NCBI GenBank assembly: GCA_036245805.1
Contig: BTRK01000004.1
Location: 45,820,690 to 45,884,689 of the forward strand
Source: Pristionchus mayeri
Lineage: Eukaryota > Nematoda > Chromadorea > Rhabditida > Neodiplogasteridae
Direction: 5' to 3'
Length of the DNA stretch: 64,000 nt
Shown here one piece after another: positions 54,744 to 64,000 of the stretch (position 1 is its first letter; the number at the start of each line of letters is the position of its first letter). Both the position numbers and the translations under genes were made by a program. The notes beneath the pieces are model-generated. The model saw only the letters and a program-made list of their open reading frames with translations, was not told the origin of the DNA and ran no database searches.

Positions 54744-55180
54744 GATTAGAGTGATACTAATGTCAATTCTTAACGTGGGCATGGTCTACTCGATTTTACC
54801 TGAATGCAGGCTTCGATTGACATCTAAATCATAATTTTACGAATTTTCTCTGATTTGTAGTTTTATTTTAACGGTTGCCGAACGCGCGCAAATGGGAGTG
54901 CAAGGGGGGCGGAGTCTGAAGCGCTCTCTGGCCTGTCTCTCAACCGGCGTGTGCAGAGAGCGCGCGCTCTAGAGGACCTCTGCCTCTCCTCTCAACCTCG
55001 AGCAAGCTCGATGCGAAGCTATGCTCAAAGTTTTCGAGAAACCAGGCAGAGCGGGCTCCGCCCACTCCACTCTCGTCCCGATTTCGACTACATTTCCATT
55101 GTTACTCTTTAGAGGTGTTTTTGGGCCGTAAGTCGAGTCAGAGATAAGATATCAACAAACGGTAAAAAGTATGCCCTTAT
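54744..55180. repeat. GC-rich dispersed segment, copy 2
   Basis: From about 54880: GGGGGGCGGAGTCTGAAGCG, the palindrome AGAGAGCGCGCGCTCTAGAG, then GGGCTCCGCCCACTCC and AGAGATAAGATATCAACAAA. It parallels 38880-39235. Opposed GGCGGAG and CTCCGCC blocks suggest an inverted-repeat element, but ends were not found. Confidence 0.5.
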
Positions 55181-55283
55181 TTGGTCTCACAGGAATTCAT
55201 TAGACCCACAAACGACCCAGCCAGAGCAATTCGGCAAACTACCTTGCGGTCTCTAAATAAAGTACTCTTAATCCCACCTTGCC

Positions 55284-55346
55284 GCACTTTCTTTCACGTT
55301 CTGATTTTTAATGGCATCAACTCCAACGACGCCGCCACGCCCATCG
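55284..55346 (+). pseudogene. Decayed exon, GINS family copy
   Basis: Reads RTFFHVLIFNGINSNDAATP and ends ATCG followed by GCGAGTGG, a GC-type or damaged donor. It shares AACGACGCCGCCACGCCCAT with 58031-58100. Confidence 0.5.
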
Positions 55347-55399
55347 GCGAGTGGGAGAGATTGTTAGAGTTTCAGTTACTGGATTTGTGATGGACAAGA

Positions 55400-57795
55400 G
55401 GCGAGTAAAGATCGCTTGTGAAGTTGGTAACACTCTAACTGTGAATATAATTATTTATTAATTTTTAGATAGATATAAAAATTATGGCGTTAATTACAAT
55501 TGAAGTTTTTTTTATTTAGTGTGTAATGAAGCCCCGTTTCATTGATATGGGAAAAAGCAAGTGGAGATACGAACATGAAGAAACTATAAAATGACTGGTG
55601 GAAAGGGAAACATTGATTTTGCAAAAGTTTTGATGTTCCATTGTGATATTTTTTTTAATTGAAAAAAATAGTCAACGAATTCAAAAATTCAAAAGTTCGC
55701 TCCCTTAAATCGTTGTTGCTTCTGCATTTACATTTCGGAAGTTATCTTTTGTCGATTCATTTCAATTTTGTGATCGAATCTTAATCTTACGAAATTGTGT
55801 ATACATATCAAATTGTTTTAGGACCCGTGAGCTCGCAGCTGCACTATTTATTGAACAACTAAAGATTTTGAGGACATTGATACTTCCGAAATTTCTACTG
55901 ACAAAAGTATATTTTCACAGCGATGAAAATCGATCACAGCGATGTTTAAAGCATTTCCACGATGTGTTTTTACAAAATCCTTTAAAATTGTTAAAACTTT
56001 AAAATTATGTGAATTACAGTCGCCGGTCTGGGTGATCCGCGATCCTAGGTCTCTGTTATTTCCTTTTCCTGCACCACGTCAGGGTATGATGTTGTTTTCT
56101 TCCTTTTTGTACGTGAGAATTCGCTCGACCGTTTGCCAATTCTAAACAGGAGAATTTACGTTATGCAGTTTATTAAAACTGTCCACCCTGGGGCAATATC
56201 AATACAAAGAACAGTGCTAGTGATTACCCGAACATTATCATTCCAAGCGATGAGCATATGGTTCAATTCTCCATTCGTAGTTCTTCCTCGGCGCAATCGA
56301 AACGTCAAAGTTGTGGCGAAGTGTGATTTCTGAAGTGTGAATATGTGGATCCGTGTAGGTTGCTGTATAATATCATGCGTCCATAATTACACCCTAGCGG
56401 ATGCTCAAAACGCTTACATAATTTGCGATAAAAAGTTGCTCATTTCTCGATTTCTTCGAAGTAGCTTTTGCGTTTCACTGAGGGTACGAAAGTCAAACAC
56501 ATAGGGCTTGTTAGTGAGATCACATCTCTCGATGTTTTACATAACACACGTATCACGAGCCAGTGGAGGAATCAGGGAACAATTCCAAACTTTTTGTGCC
56601 TGATCTCGACTCTACTTTGGTGGTAGAATACCGAGGACAGCTGGTTTAGAAAAATATGGGTATTGGTCCCAGAGCCGGCTTTTAGGAATTTTCCGGTTTT
56701 GCACCTGGCTGTGCTGTATTTCAGCTCCCAGATGAGCTAGAAATGCGGCAAAGGGCTTAAAATGTTCGGAAAATTATTTCAAGCAACTTTCATGTTGAAA
56801 ATTATTCACTAGAACAACAATTGGAAATGATATGTCCGCGAAACCGAAATAAAAATCAGAAAATAATGAGAAAAATAATGAGAAAATAATTGAAAAAGGC
56901 CCTTGCGTATACCATAGACAAAATAATTGAAGTCGAATGCTACAGGAATTGTCATGACAAAAATAAAAGAAAGAAACTTTCCGAACAACCTAATATTATA
57001 GTTTAAAATACATAAAAGCAACGTTGCTTACGAACAAAAATAGCAAGGTCTATATCCAGCTGGGCATGCTCCTCGAGAGCCCCTCTGGCTGTTCTCGCCG
57101 GTTCGAGACTATCCATGTCTTTAATCGGGCGAAACAGCCACCCACTACTCTTTTATCACCTCCGGTCGCGCACTATCACAAATTTAATTTTTTTAAGATC
57201 GCATATGAGCTATTTGTATACTTTCCCTGACGGGTCGCCGTTGCAAGGACAATTCAAGTTCACTACATCGCGAGGAATTCAGTATTTCTTCCTTCCGATG
57301 TGCATACAATATCACGCCTTTCACGAGAAAATAGCGCTAAAATCGCCATTCTAGGAAATGGAGGGGAATCGCAAAATGAGTTCTCACCGGTTTCAGCAAT
57401 CCTAAGGCATGTCTGACATATCCGCAGAGTATAATTATACATACTTCATTTTGGGCCTCTCTACGCCGGGCTTCATCTCGGCATCTCTCACTTTGAGAGC
57501 TCGTATCTCGATAACAGTGAAAGATAGAGCAAAATTGACCTCTGAGTGACCCCCACTACTAGAGCCTGACTGAAGGGAAAGTAATGGGGAGTTGCTTACT
57601 ATAAAGGCCAACCACTGTTTGTTATTCACTAGGAAGTAGGGAAATCCAAAATGCATTAGGGACGAGCAGTGTTAAAACAAAACCATATACAAAGACTTTC
57701 CGGCCAACCTGATATATAACCCACTACTAATAAATTACAATAAACTTGCGAATTAATGAACCAATTATATTACGTTCAAACTCAGAAAGTAACAC
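55400..57795. other. Long non-coding stretch
   Basis: No gene recognised. Mariner-like ends in decayed form (AACTTTCCGAACAACCTAAT at 56975 and GACTTTCCGGCCAACCTGAT at 57690) suggest old insertions without transposase. CGGGTCGCCGTTGCAAGGAC near 57231 recurs near 32440. Confidence 0.4.
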
Positions 57796-57799
57796 ATCC

Positions 57800-58030
57800 G
57801 TTAAATTGCGAGAGTCAGACGATTAGTCGAATTTTCCCTCGTCTGCCTTCTCTTTGTTTCTCACACGGCTTCTCAATTGAACATTCTGTTTTCGACAATT
57901 GTTAAGATTTGTGTTTTACGAATGATTCAAGTTCCAGAAGATACAGTTTTCCACAATGCAGTTCTCATTTGCCTGGTCCATAGACGCAAATCAAATATTA
58001 CAAGAAAGAACTCATAATCCCTCCTGCCTA
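57800..58030 (+). repeat. Dispersed repeat A, copy
   Basis: Contains GAGTCAGACGATTAGTCGAA, CGTCTGCCTTCTCTTTG, TTTCGACAATTGTTAAGATT and GATTCAAGTTCCAGAAGATA, in + orientation, leading straight into the decayed exon at 58031. Confidence 0.65.
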
Positions 58031-58100
58031 ACTTTCTCTCATATAATGATCAGCAGTCTTGCGGCTGGTATCAATCGTAACAACGCCGCCACGCCCATCG
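58031..58100 (+). pseudogene. Decayed exon, GINS family copy
   Basis: Reads TFSHIMISSLAAGINRNNAA then TPI, ending ATCG|GTGGGTGA. Its position after repeat A is the same as at 27668, so repeat A and the exon belong to one ancestral unit. Confidence 0.5.
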
Positions 58101-58283
58101 GTGGGTGACGATCGTTTTCTATCCATGTTAAATTTTGATATGAAGAATTAGTGACTGATAGAGGACGACAGTTTAGAAAATAAGGTGTAAGAATTGAGGA
58201 AGACACTAACTGTAAATGCAATTTTAAACGGATCGATTGATATAACAACAGAAGGCACACTGCATATTGTGTATTCGAAGTAT

Positions 58284-58311
58284 ACAATACAATACAATAC
58301 AATACAATATT
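58284..58311. repeat. (AATAC)n microsatellite
   Basis: About five and a half units of AATAC in a row. Confidence 0.85.
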
Positions 58312-60237
58312 TATCTGTTATCGCTTTCTGGGCGCAGATCAAGATGTGGGGTCAGAAAAGGTCGTTCTTCTCATTTCAAGATGGTCATTTGCGGTGTGCT
58401 TGCGAGAGGATGTTGGATTGCATTGCATAGATAGAATCTCACTATAGGTCGTAAACGAAGCCTTGCGTGTTCTAGAATCTTCTCTGCTCGAATCCGCCAG
58501 ACTCGATGATCAATCTTCGCAATTAGGTTCGGTGCACTGCTCGAGTTACTTTACTCTCTTTTTACTGCGTGTACTTGTTCCTCAAGAGATCATGCCGAAT
58601 GAAACGATTCGTTTCTCGCGTAGACAATCCCTAGCGTGAATAAAATGAACAATTGTGGCATCATAAGCAAGCGGGAGAATAATATTGATCGTTAATTTTT
58701 CTCAATGCAGCAATTCGTTTATCGGAGCCATTCAACCACCAGCGATTATTACAAAAGGGGTGGGACTTCGAATCACCAGGGCTAAAGATAATTGAGTGCA
58801 GCACTAAAACTCCCCATTTTTCGACAGAACTTCAGGAGAGGGAGGGAAGGAGGTTGAGGATAGCAGGCATACAAATTATGTCAAAAAATATCCTCCATTG
58901 TCTCTACAAGATTGGTTTTTTTACTGCGTCAACCAATTCATCACTTTTTGAATTTTCAGGCAGGCTAAATGCTCAAAGCGCAACCAGAATCAACCAGACA
59001 GTTGAAATGCTTTCCGCATGATGGATAAATTCTCCGAACAGGAGACTACATTGATGTTTCAATTAACACTAAAATTTAAAATTAAATTTGCGATAGATTG
59101 CATGACCGATGTTATCGCACCCTTGGAGCAGAATTCTCACGTGAAGCTGGGGAATCGTCGCACCGTTCATCCATTCGGAAGCTCGCCCATATGACCCATC
59201 TGTGGAAAAATTACTTGACCAACTCTAATTAATACACCTGCCAAGAGCGATAAATATTGTACTATTATGATTATTATTCAAATAAGATAATGAGATAGAT
59301 CGAGATAAAAAAAGCAATCAAAACAATATATTTTTTACCCATGCTATGTATGACAATCATTAAACGCAACCCGTTTCTGAGCTGATAGGTTACTCTAGCA
59401 GCTAGAGTTCGCAAGGTACCGAGATCATAGAGAATACAAACATTTATTTTGGTTGCAACTGCTTATAATGTGAGAGCAGCAATCGTAGCACCTGTACTGG
59501 CCTGAATGCTAGGGAAATCGTGGAGAAAAGGCGAAATACTATAATCAATAATGTACTCGGTTATTTGCATTTTTCCGCGCACTTACGCCAACACCGTTGG
59601 TATGATAGATTTTTCCCAATATCAAGTGATTCAATACTTTTCCCGCATCATTAGACAATTCAGGAACTACTGAACCCCAAATTATCAGGGCTCACTGTTC
59701 ATGTTTACAAATAATTTTAGGGATGTCACCGGAGAGGTATTGTGTACTCTCGGCTCGAACGGTCTAACTACTCTTTTGTGATACATTTGATCACCTAGTT
59801 CAATACCAACAGTCATGGAAAATATTAATGAAGTCACAGCGAGTACTCATAGTTAACATGACTGTTTTTTTCGCAAAGCATCAAACACCAACACTCACTA
59901 GTTTTCCACCGTTATCGGAAAATGCATGGACAAATCAGGGAAACTCAAAAATTCCGGGTTTATTGATCGTATTTTTAAAAAAAATTAACTCTGCTTCGAC
60001 TGTATCTCCCTCTTCACCTGATGGTATCAAGTGGAGAGTCGGGACGCCTGCATTTATATGAGACTTCCGCCCACGCCTGCAAGAAAGATGTTAGCCTTAG
60101 CATGAGTTAGGCTTCATCAAAGATTGTTTGCGTACATTTCGCAATTAGTCGTTGCGGCGCACTGCGAGAGTTATCTGATTCTCTTCATTCTGCGAGTTCT
60201 CTTATCGTTATGATCAGCGAGAAAAAACAGAGAATAG
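58312..60237. other. Non-coding with dispersed repeat fragments
   Basis: No gene recognised. 58600-58700 (ATCCCTAGCGTGAATAAAAT, GCGGGAGAAT) resembles 60400-60460. GATAGGTTACTCTAGCAGC near 59384 is the inverse of segments at 34418 and 35927. 60140-60200 resembles repeat R2. Confidence 0.4.
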
Positions 60238-60376
60238 CACGCGTGTCACGTACGAATCAAATAAAATCAGTGGGTCTTGTTCACAGTTTTTGACCGAAAT
60301 GTTTCCAACCGGTGTCTATTAATTTTCGACTTTTTCACTGTGAACAAGTTTATTGGATTCTTACGTGACACGCGTG
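60238..60376. mobile_element. 139-bp hairpin MITE
   Basis: The arms start CACGCGTGTCACGTACGAAT and end TTCTTACGTGACACGCGTG, with the inner pair CTTGTTCACAG and CTGTGAACAAG around a loop. ATAG is present at 60234-60237 and 60377-60380 as a possible 4-bp target duplication. No coding content. Confidence 0.7.
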
Positions 60377-61392
60377 ATAGGAAGCCTATTCTTGCGCAGT
60401 CATCCCTAGCCTGAATACAACGCATAGAGTGGCATAATTACTAAGCGGGAGAATCATAATGAATGGAATTTTATCGGGCGAATAAGGAAATTATCGGATC
60501 CTTCCCACAACGAGTGAATATCACAAACTGCTGAGATCTCAATTCACCTTGAGGTCGTCTATTTGAGTGCAGCACTTAGACATCCGATTTCCATCACAGA
60601 AAGCAATTCCCACTCTGCAGAAATATTCCTCGCTTTCCACTCATGATATCAAGTTCTGAATTAAAAGTGTGACACGCTATTGTTCGCTGTATTCACGCTA
60701 GGGCTGGCTACGCACGAATAAACGATTAATTCAACATTACATACTTACCTAAAACCGTAAGCATTTTCGACCCAGAACAGGTAGGAGGCTGTAACTTTGC
60801 AAACGGGAGCACAAACGTGGGATTTAATCATTAGACTAACAAAAAAACAGGAGCTCAATTGAAAAAAAATTAAGCAAATCGCGAAAAACAGGTGTCGCTC
60901 TGTCTGTTCGGATTTGTGACATTTTGCTGTACTTCCTGCCGTATCCCCATTTTCGTTCATAAAATTCTTATAAATTCGCATTGTGTTTTTCAAGTTGTTT
61001 ACTATATTTCCAACAAGGAGACCAGCCGTTTACACATTTTAAAAATATATTTGGCTCCAAACACCGTTTTCCCACTTCATCGCAACCGTCCAACCATTTG
61101 CGCTAGGTCAGGTGCGGCGGCGCGCATAGGTGATCAGCCAATGTTTCCCGTTTGCATCAAAATGTTGATTTTGTGGTGTTTCTTTGTTTAAATAATTACT
61201 TAACGAATTAACTTAATTGTTTTTACAATTAAACGAAACATTAATTGCAAATTAGCTTAAATTACAGGTTTCAAATATTGCAAAATGACGATTTTTGCAA
61301 TTTTTTTAAAATTCGAATTTTAATGTGTTTCTTTGTTGAATTATTAATAACTCGATTTATGATGATTTATAAGATACATACTGACCGATTTT
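60377..61392. other. Non-coding; inverted match to 26 kb
   Basis: 60600-60715 (TGTGACACGCTATTGTTC, CACGCTAGGGCTGGCTACGC) matches 25990-26110 in inverted orientation. No gene recognised. Confidence 0.4.
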
Positions 61393-61462
61393 CATAGCCG
61401 AGTGGCTAAAGCAATGGATTTGAAAACCGAAGGTTGATGGCTCAATTCCCGTAAGAGTGAAA
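61393..61462 (+). tRNA. tRNA-Ser-like pseudogene or SINE head
   Basis: TAGCCGAGTGGCTAAAGC resembles a serine/leucine tRNA D-arm and A box. GGATTTGAAAACC could be an anticodon arm with TGA. GGCTCAATTCCC is a poor B box. The acceptor stem does not pair, so it is not a working tRNA. It may be a decayed tRNA or the head of a SINE. Confidence 0.35.
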
Positions 61463-61688
61463 AGCGTTTGCCTTTCCTCGGAGAGGTTCAGGAAGTGACG
61501 TAGCACAATATCCCAATATTTAGCGTGACGTAGTTCCTCGCTAGTTATCTCCCGACGATCATTAGATTTTAAATCACTACGTTATTTTCGTCTTAAAATT
61601 CATATTATTTACATTTAAGCATGTTTAAGAATGTAGCGTAGTATCAAATATTGTTGACAAACCATTGATAGCTGGCTGGAAGGAGGCG

Positions 61689-61727
61689 ATCTTGGGGTAC
61701 TGCTCGACAGCTCTCTTCAGGATGAAT
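61689..61727. repeat. 39-bp shared segment, copy 2
   Basis: Same as 37979-38017 with one mismatch (TGCTCGACAG compared with TGCTCTACAG). On the minus strand it can read FILKRAVEQYPKI. Confidence 0.55.
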
Positions 61728-61937
61728 ACTAGGAGAGCATAGAGAAGATCACTGGAGACCAAACGTAACGTAGAACCTGATAAAAAGTCGTGACTGTTCT
61801 ACTTCTTTTCCACCCCGTTGTTTTTACCAACCCTAATGCACCCAAATTCATACCTAAATCATCCAAGATGATCACTTGAGAATAAGTGACATCTAAGAAA
61901 AAAACTAAGAAGTAAGAAACCGAAAATAGTCATACAA

Positions 61938-61997
61938 TAAAAAATAGAAAGAAAATAGAAAGAAAATAGAAAATAGAAAATAGAAAATAGAAAATAG
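61938..61997. repeat. (AAAATAG)n microsatellite
   Basis: Units of AAAATAG and AAAATAGAAAG abut the left end of palindrome P3 at 61998. Confidence 0.8.
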
Positions 61998-62979
61998 TAT
62001 GAGGCCATTTGCCTAAGAATCGAGCAGATCCGAATGGATTCGGCACAGCCAAAAAATGTCGATTCTCTGAAAGTCTGGGTTTTGGGGTAATCGAATGTGT
62101 TAAAAACGATGGGCGCATTCATTTTGCCCCCAGAGCCTTCATTGGCTCCAGACGTCGTCACGTCGAAACCACTTTTTTTGAGTGTATCGCCCCTCCGGAA
62201 AGTGCTAAAATTAGTCGAATGAAGTTTCCGGAGTAGAATTTAATGCTGATTACGCCTATCCAATTCATTTTTTTATGAATTATTAAAATACATTTTTAAA
62301 AATCATCTTTTTTATATGACCAAAGTCGGCTGAGTGAGTTACATAGTTGGATCCGATGACGAGAGGATTCAGAATCTCTATTTTCGTCCATTTTGGCGTC
62401 CGGACTCTTAAAATTGAAAGCATTTAGTGAGCCGAAATATGGATAAAACTGGAGAAATGACACTTTCTCTACCCTCTCCCTCCCCTCTATCCCATCTGGC
62501 ACCCCTCGCTAGTACCGCCAGGAGGGAGAGGGGAGAGGAAGTGCCGTTTTCTCCAGATATCGGCTCATAATTTTTTTGAGTCCGGAAGCCAAAATGGACG
62601 AAAATAGAGATTGTGAATCCCCTCGTCACGGCGGATCCAACCATGTAACTCACTCAGCCGACTTTGGGCATATGAAAAAGTTGATTTAAAAAAAAAATTT
62701 TAATAATTCATAAAAAAAAATGAATTGGATAGGCGTACTCAGCATGAAATTCTACTCCGGAAAGCTTATTCGACTAATTTTAGCACTTTCCGGAGTGGCG
62801 ATATACTCAAAAAAGTGGTTTCGACGTGACGACGTCTGGAGCCAACCAAGGCTCTGTACCACAATGACTCCGCCCATCGTTTTCAGCACACTCGATTACC
62901 CCAAAACCCAGACTTTTAGAGAATCGACATTTTTTGGCTGTTCCGAGTCTTTCTCGATTCTTAGGCAAACGGGCTCATA
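61998..62979. mobile_element. 0.98-kb palindrome P3
   Basis: The arms 61998-62500 and 62520-62979 pair closely, starting TATGAGGCCATTTGCCTAAG and ending AGGCAAACGGGCTCATA. Internal pairs include TCCGGAAAGTGCTAAAATTA and AGTCGGCTGAGTGAGTTACA. The terminal TATGAG(G/C)CC matches P1. No coding content. Open frames on both strands mirror each other. Confidence 0.8.
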
Positions 62980-63505
62980 TGGAGAACGGGAGGAGGGACA
63001 AACCTCGACGTAGAACAGAGCCACATATCTAAAAGCATTGGGGGCGATATTAAGGGATCATATCTTTTTCTTAAATTTTGCACGGATTGAGCTCCGATAA
63101 TTGACGAAAATGTTGTTCCATAACCTATCTCTCATAGTGGAAGGCCGAAAACCACAGGTCCAAAACTCAAAGTTTAAGCTCAATATTTTTATCCTAAATT
63201 ATTCAGATATGCTGGATTACTATTGGCTGCCCCAGCTGCATGATTGGATATAGAACATATGAAACCCAAATGTACTACGTCTCTCTGTTTTCATCCTTCC
63301 CGAAATATTTTTGCACCTAGGCGACTTCATCGGTCGTCAAGATATATATGGGATGGAGTGGTTACATTTCTTTACGTTCAGGCTGCTTCAAACCCCATTC
63401 TACTTACTCCCCTCCTCTATTCAACCACATCCTCCTCCTAATTATCCTTCTCTCTATCTCCCCCTCCTCCTCACCTGTCGTGCTCCTTCGTCCCTCAATG
63501 CGCAG
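62980..63505. other. No gene recognised
   Basis: Non-coding up to an acceptor-like CAATGCGCAG at 63496-63505, preceded by a pyrimidine-rich tract. Confidence 0.4.
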
Positions 63506-63563
63506 CCAGACTGGAGTGAGAATGCTGACGAAGAGGATGATGCAGATGTGGAGCCAATTGAAA
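63506..63563 (+). pseudogene. Acidic exon fragment, copy 2
   Basis: Between CGCAG and GAAA|GTAAGG the sequence reads QPDWSENADEEDDADVEPIE. Copy 1 is at 37876-37940. Splice-site-like borders favour a real exon, but neighbouring exons were not found, so this is either a fragment or part of a gene running past the window. Confidence 0.45.
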
Positions 63564-64000
63564 GTAAGGAATACTATTGCAGAAAGAGTAGACAAAATTA
63601 TGTTTAACTTTATTTTTAGCTACATAAAACTGAGCAATCCCCACTCTAGGTGAACTCATAAATTTGCTGAAATATAAAACAGATGAACACGTATTCGAGT
63701 TATTTTTATTGAGAAAAAAGACTTCAACTTCACTGGAAATGTTGCGCCTATCTCAGTCTTGTGCCTGTAAGAAAAAACGAACTCACAATTCACTTTCACC
63801 AGACGAAGCAAACCATATAAAACCATGAATTTTCGTCACCAGTCGGGCTAACAAAGCGCCGTTAGCTCAAAACATGATAAAGTTGGCCTATTAAATAACA
63901 TACTTAAAAAAGGACCTCTTAATCTTGTGGGCGTGGAGGATGATAATCGAATAGGAAGAGCATCGTCATATCAAAGAGGAGAGGTGCTGAAATACAAAAT
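63564..64000. other. No gene recognised
   Basis: No supportable coding region. A gene containing the exon at 63506 could continue beyond the edge. Confidence 0.3.

Noticed and set aside
61393..61462. Functional tRNA-Ser gene
   Set aside because: D-arm and anticodon region look right, but the B box is poor and the acceptor stem does not pair; kept only as a low-confidence pseudogene.

Overview
The window looks like an intron-bearing, repeat-rich invertebrate genome, most likely a nematode. I infer this from an RTE-type LINE with a (TGAT)n tail, DD34D mariner elements, introns as short as 44 bp, and ribosomal-protein fragments closest in feel to nematode proteins. The species cannot be named from the sequence alone. 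I see no prokaryotic-style operon, no rRNA, no CRISPR array and no convincing intact single-copy host gene. Almost every supportable feature is a mobile element, a piece of one, or a decayed duplicated exon.

Region by region. 1-6400: a foldback element (8-bp target duplication GCGTAGTT) that has been hit by a hAT-like MITE, a mariner and a nearly full-length RTE LINE with an intact endonuclease/reverse transcriptase frame. 6400-9300: a dispersed repeat interrupted by a second mariner, then a 0.78-kb palindrome. 9840-12430: a copy of the dispersed repeat split by a 2.0-kb element whose ends are opposed arrays of an AGAGGTCCCA motif (target duplication GACTTTCT). 12.4-17 kb: dispersed repeats, a 90-bp hairpin MITE and a hAT-like MITE. 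17067-23104: a Ty3/gypsy-type LTR retrotransposon on the minus strand (5-bp target duplication TAAAA). It is internally deleted and carries a 1.9-kb palindrome in its integrase tail. 23-33 kb: mostly non-coding, with dispersed repeats, a TA-type MITE and an old retroelement protease fragment. 33256-34324: a foldback with a second foldback inserted in one arm. 36.9-39.2 kb: imperfect palindrome, another hAT-like MITE, short tandem repeats.

40758-46541 is the most striking segment. A TTAA-flanked element with AGGGACCTGG inverted ends (best guess Kolobok superfamily) carries a multi-exon THAP-like-finger transposase gene on the minus strand. On the other strand it carries intron-containing fragments of two ribosomal protein genes, RPS18 and RPS2, the latter with exons out of order. 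It looks like a DNA transposon that captured host gene pieces.

46.5-64 kb: a 1.0-kb palindrome, several copies of a decayed exon (pattern FL-VVIS-GINS-A-PIG followed by GTGAGT), a fourth foldback, a second and broken RTE LINE, further palindromes and hairpins.

Two patterns cut across the window. One is a family of foldbacks with G-rich ends whose subterminal 13-15-bp tandem repeats have the same skeleton but different sequence in each copy. The other is a set of dispersed repeats and a decayed exon that lie almost always in the same (+) orientation, as expected from old head-to-tail segmental duplication rather than random transposition.
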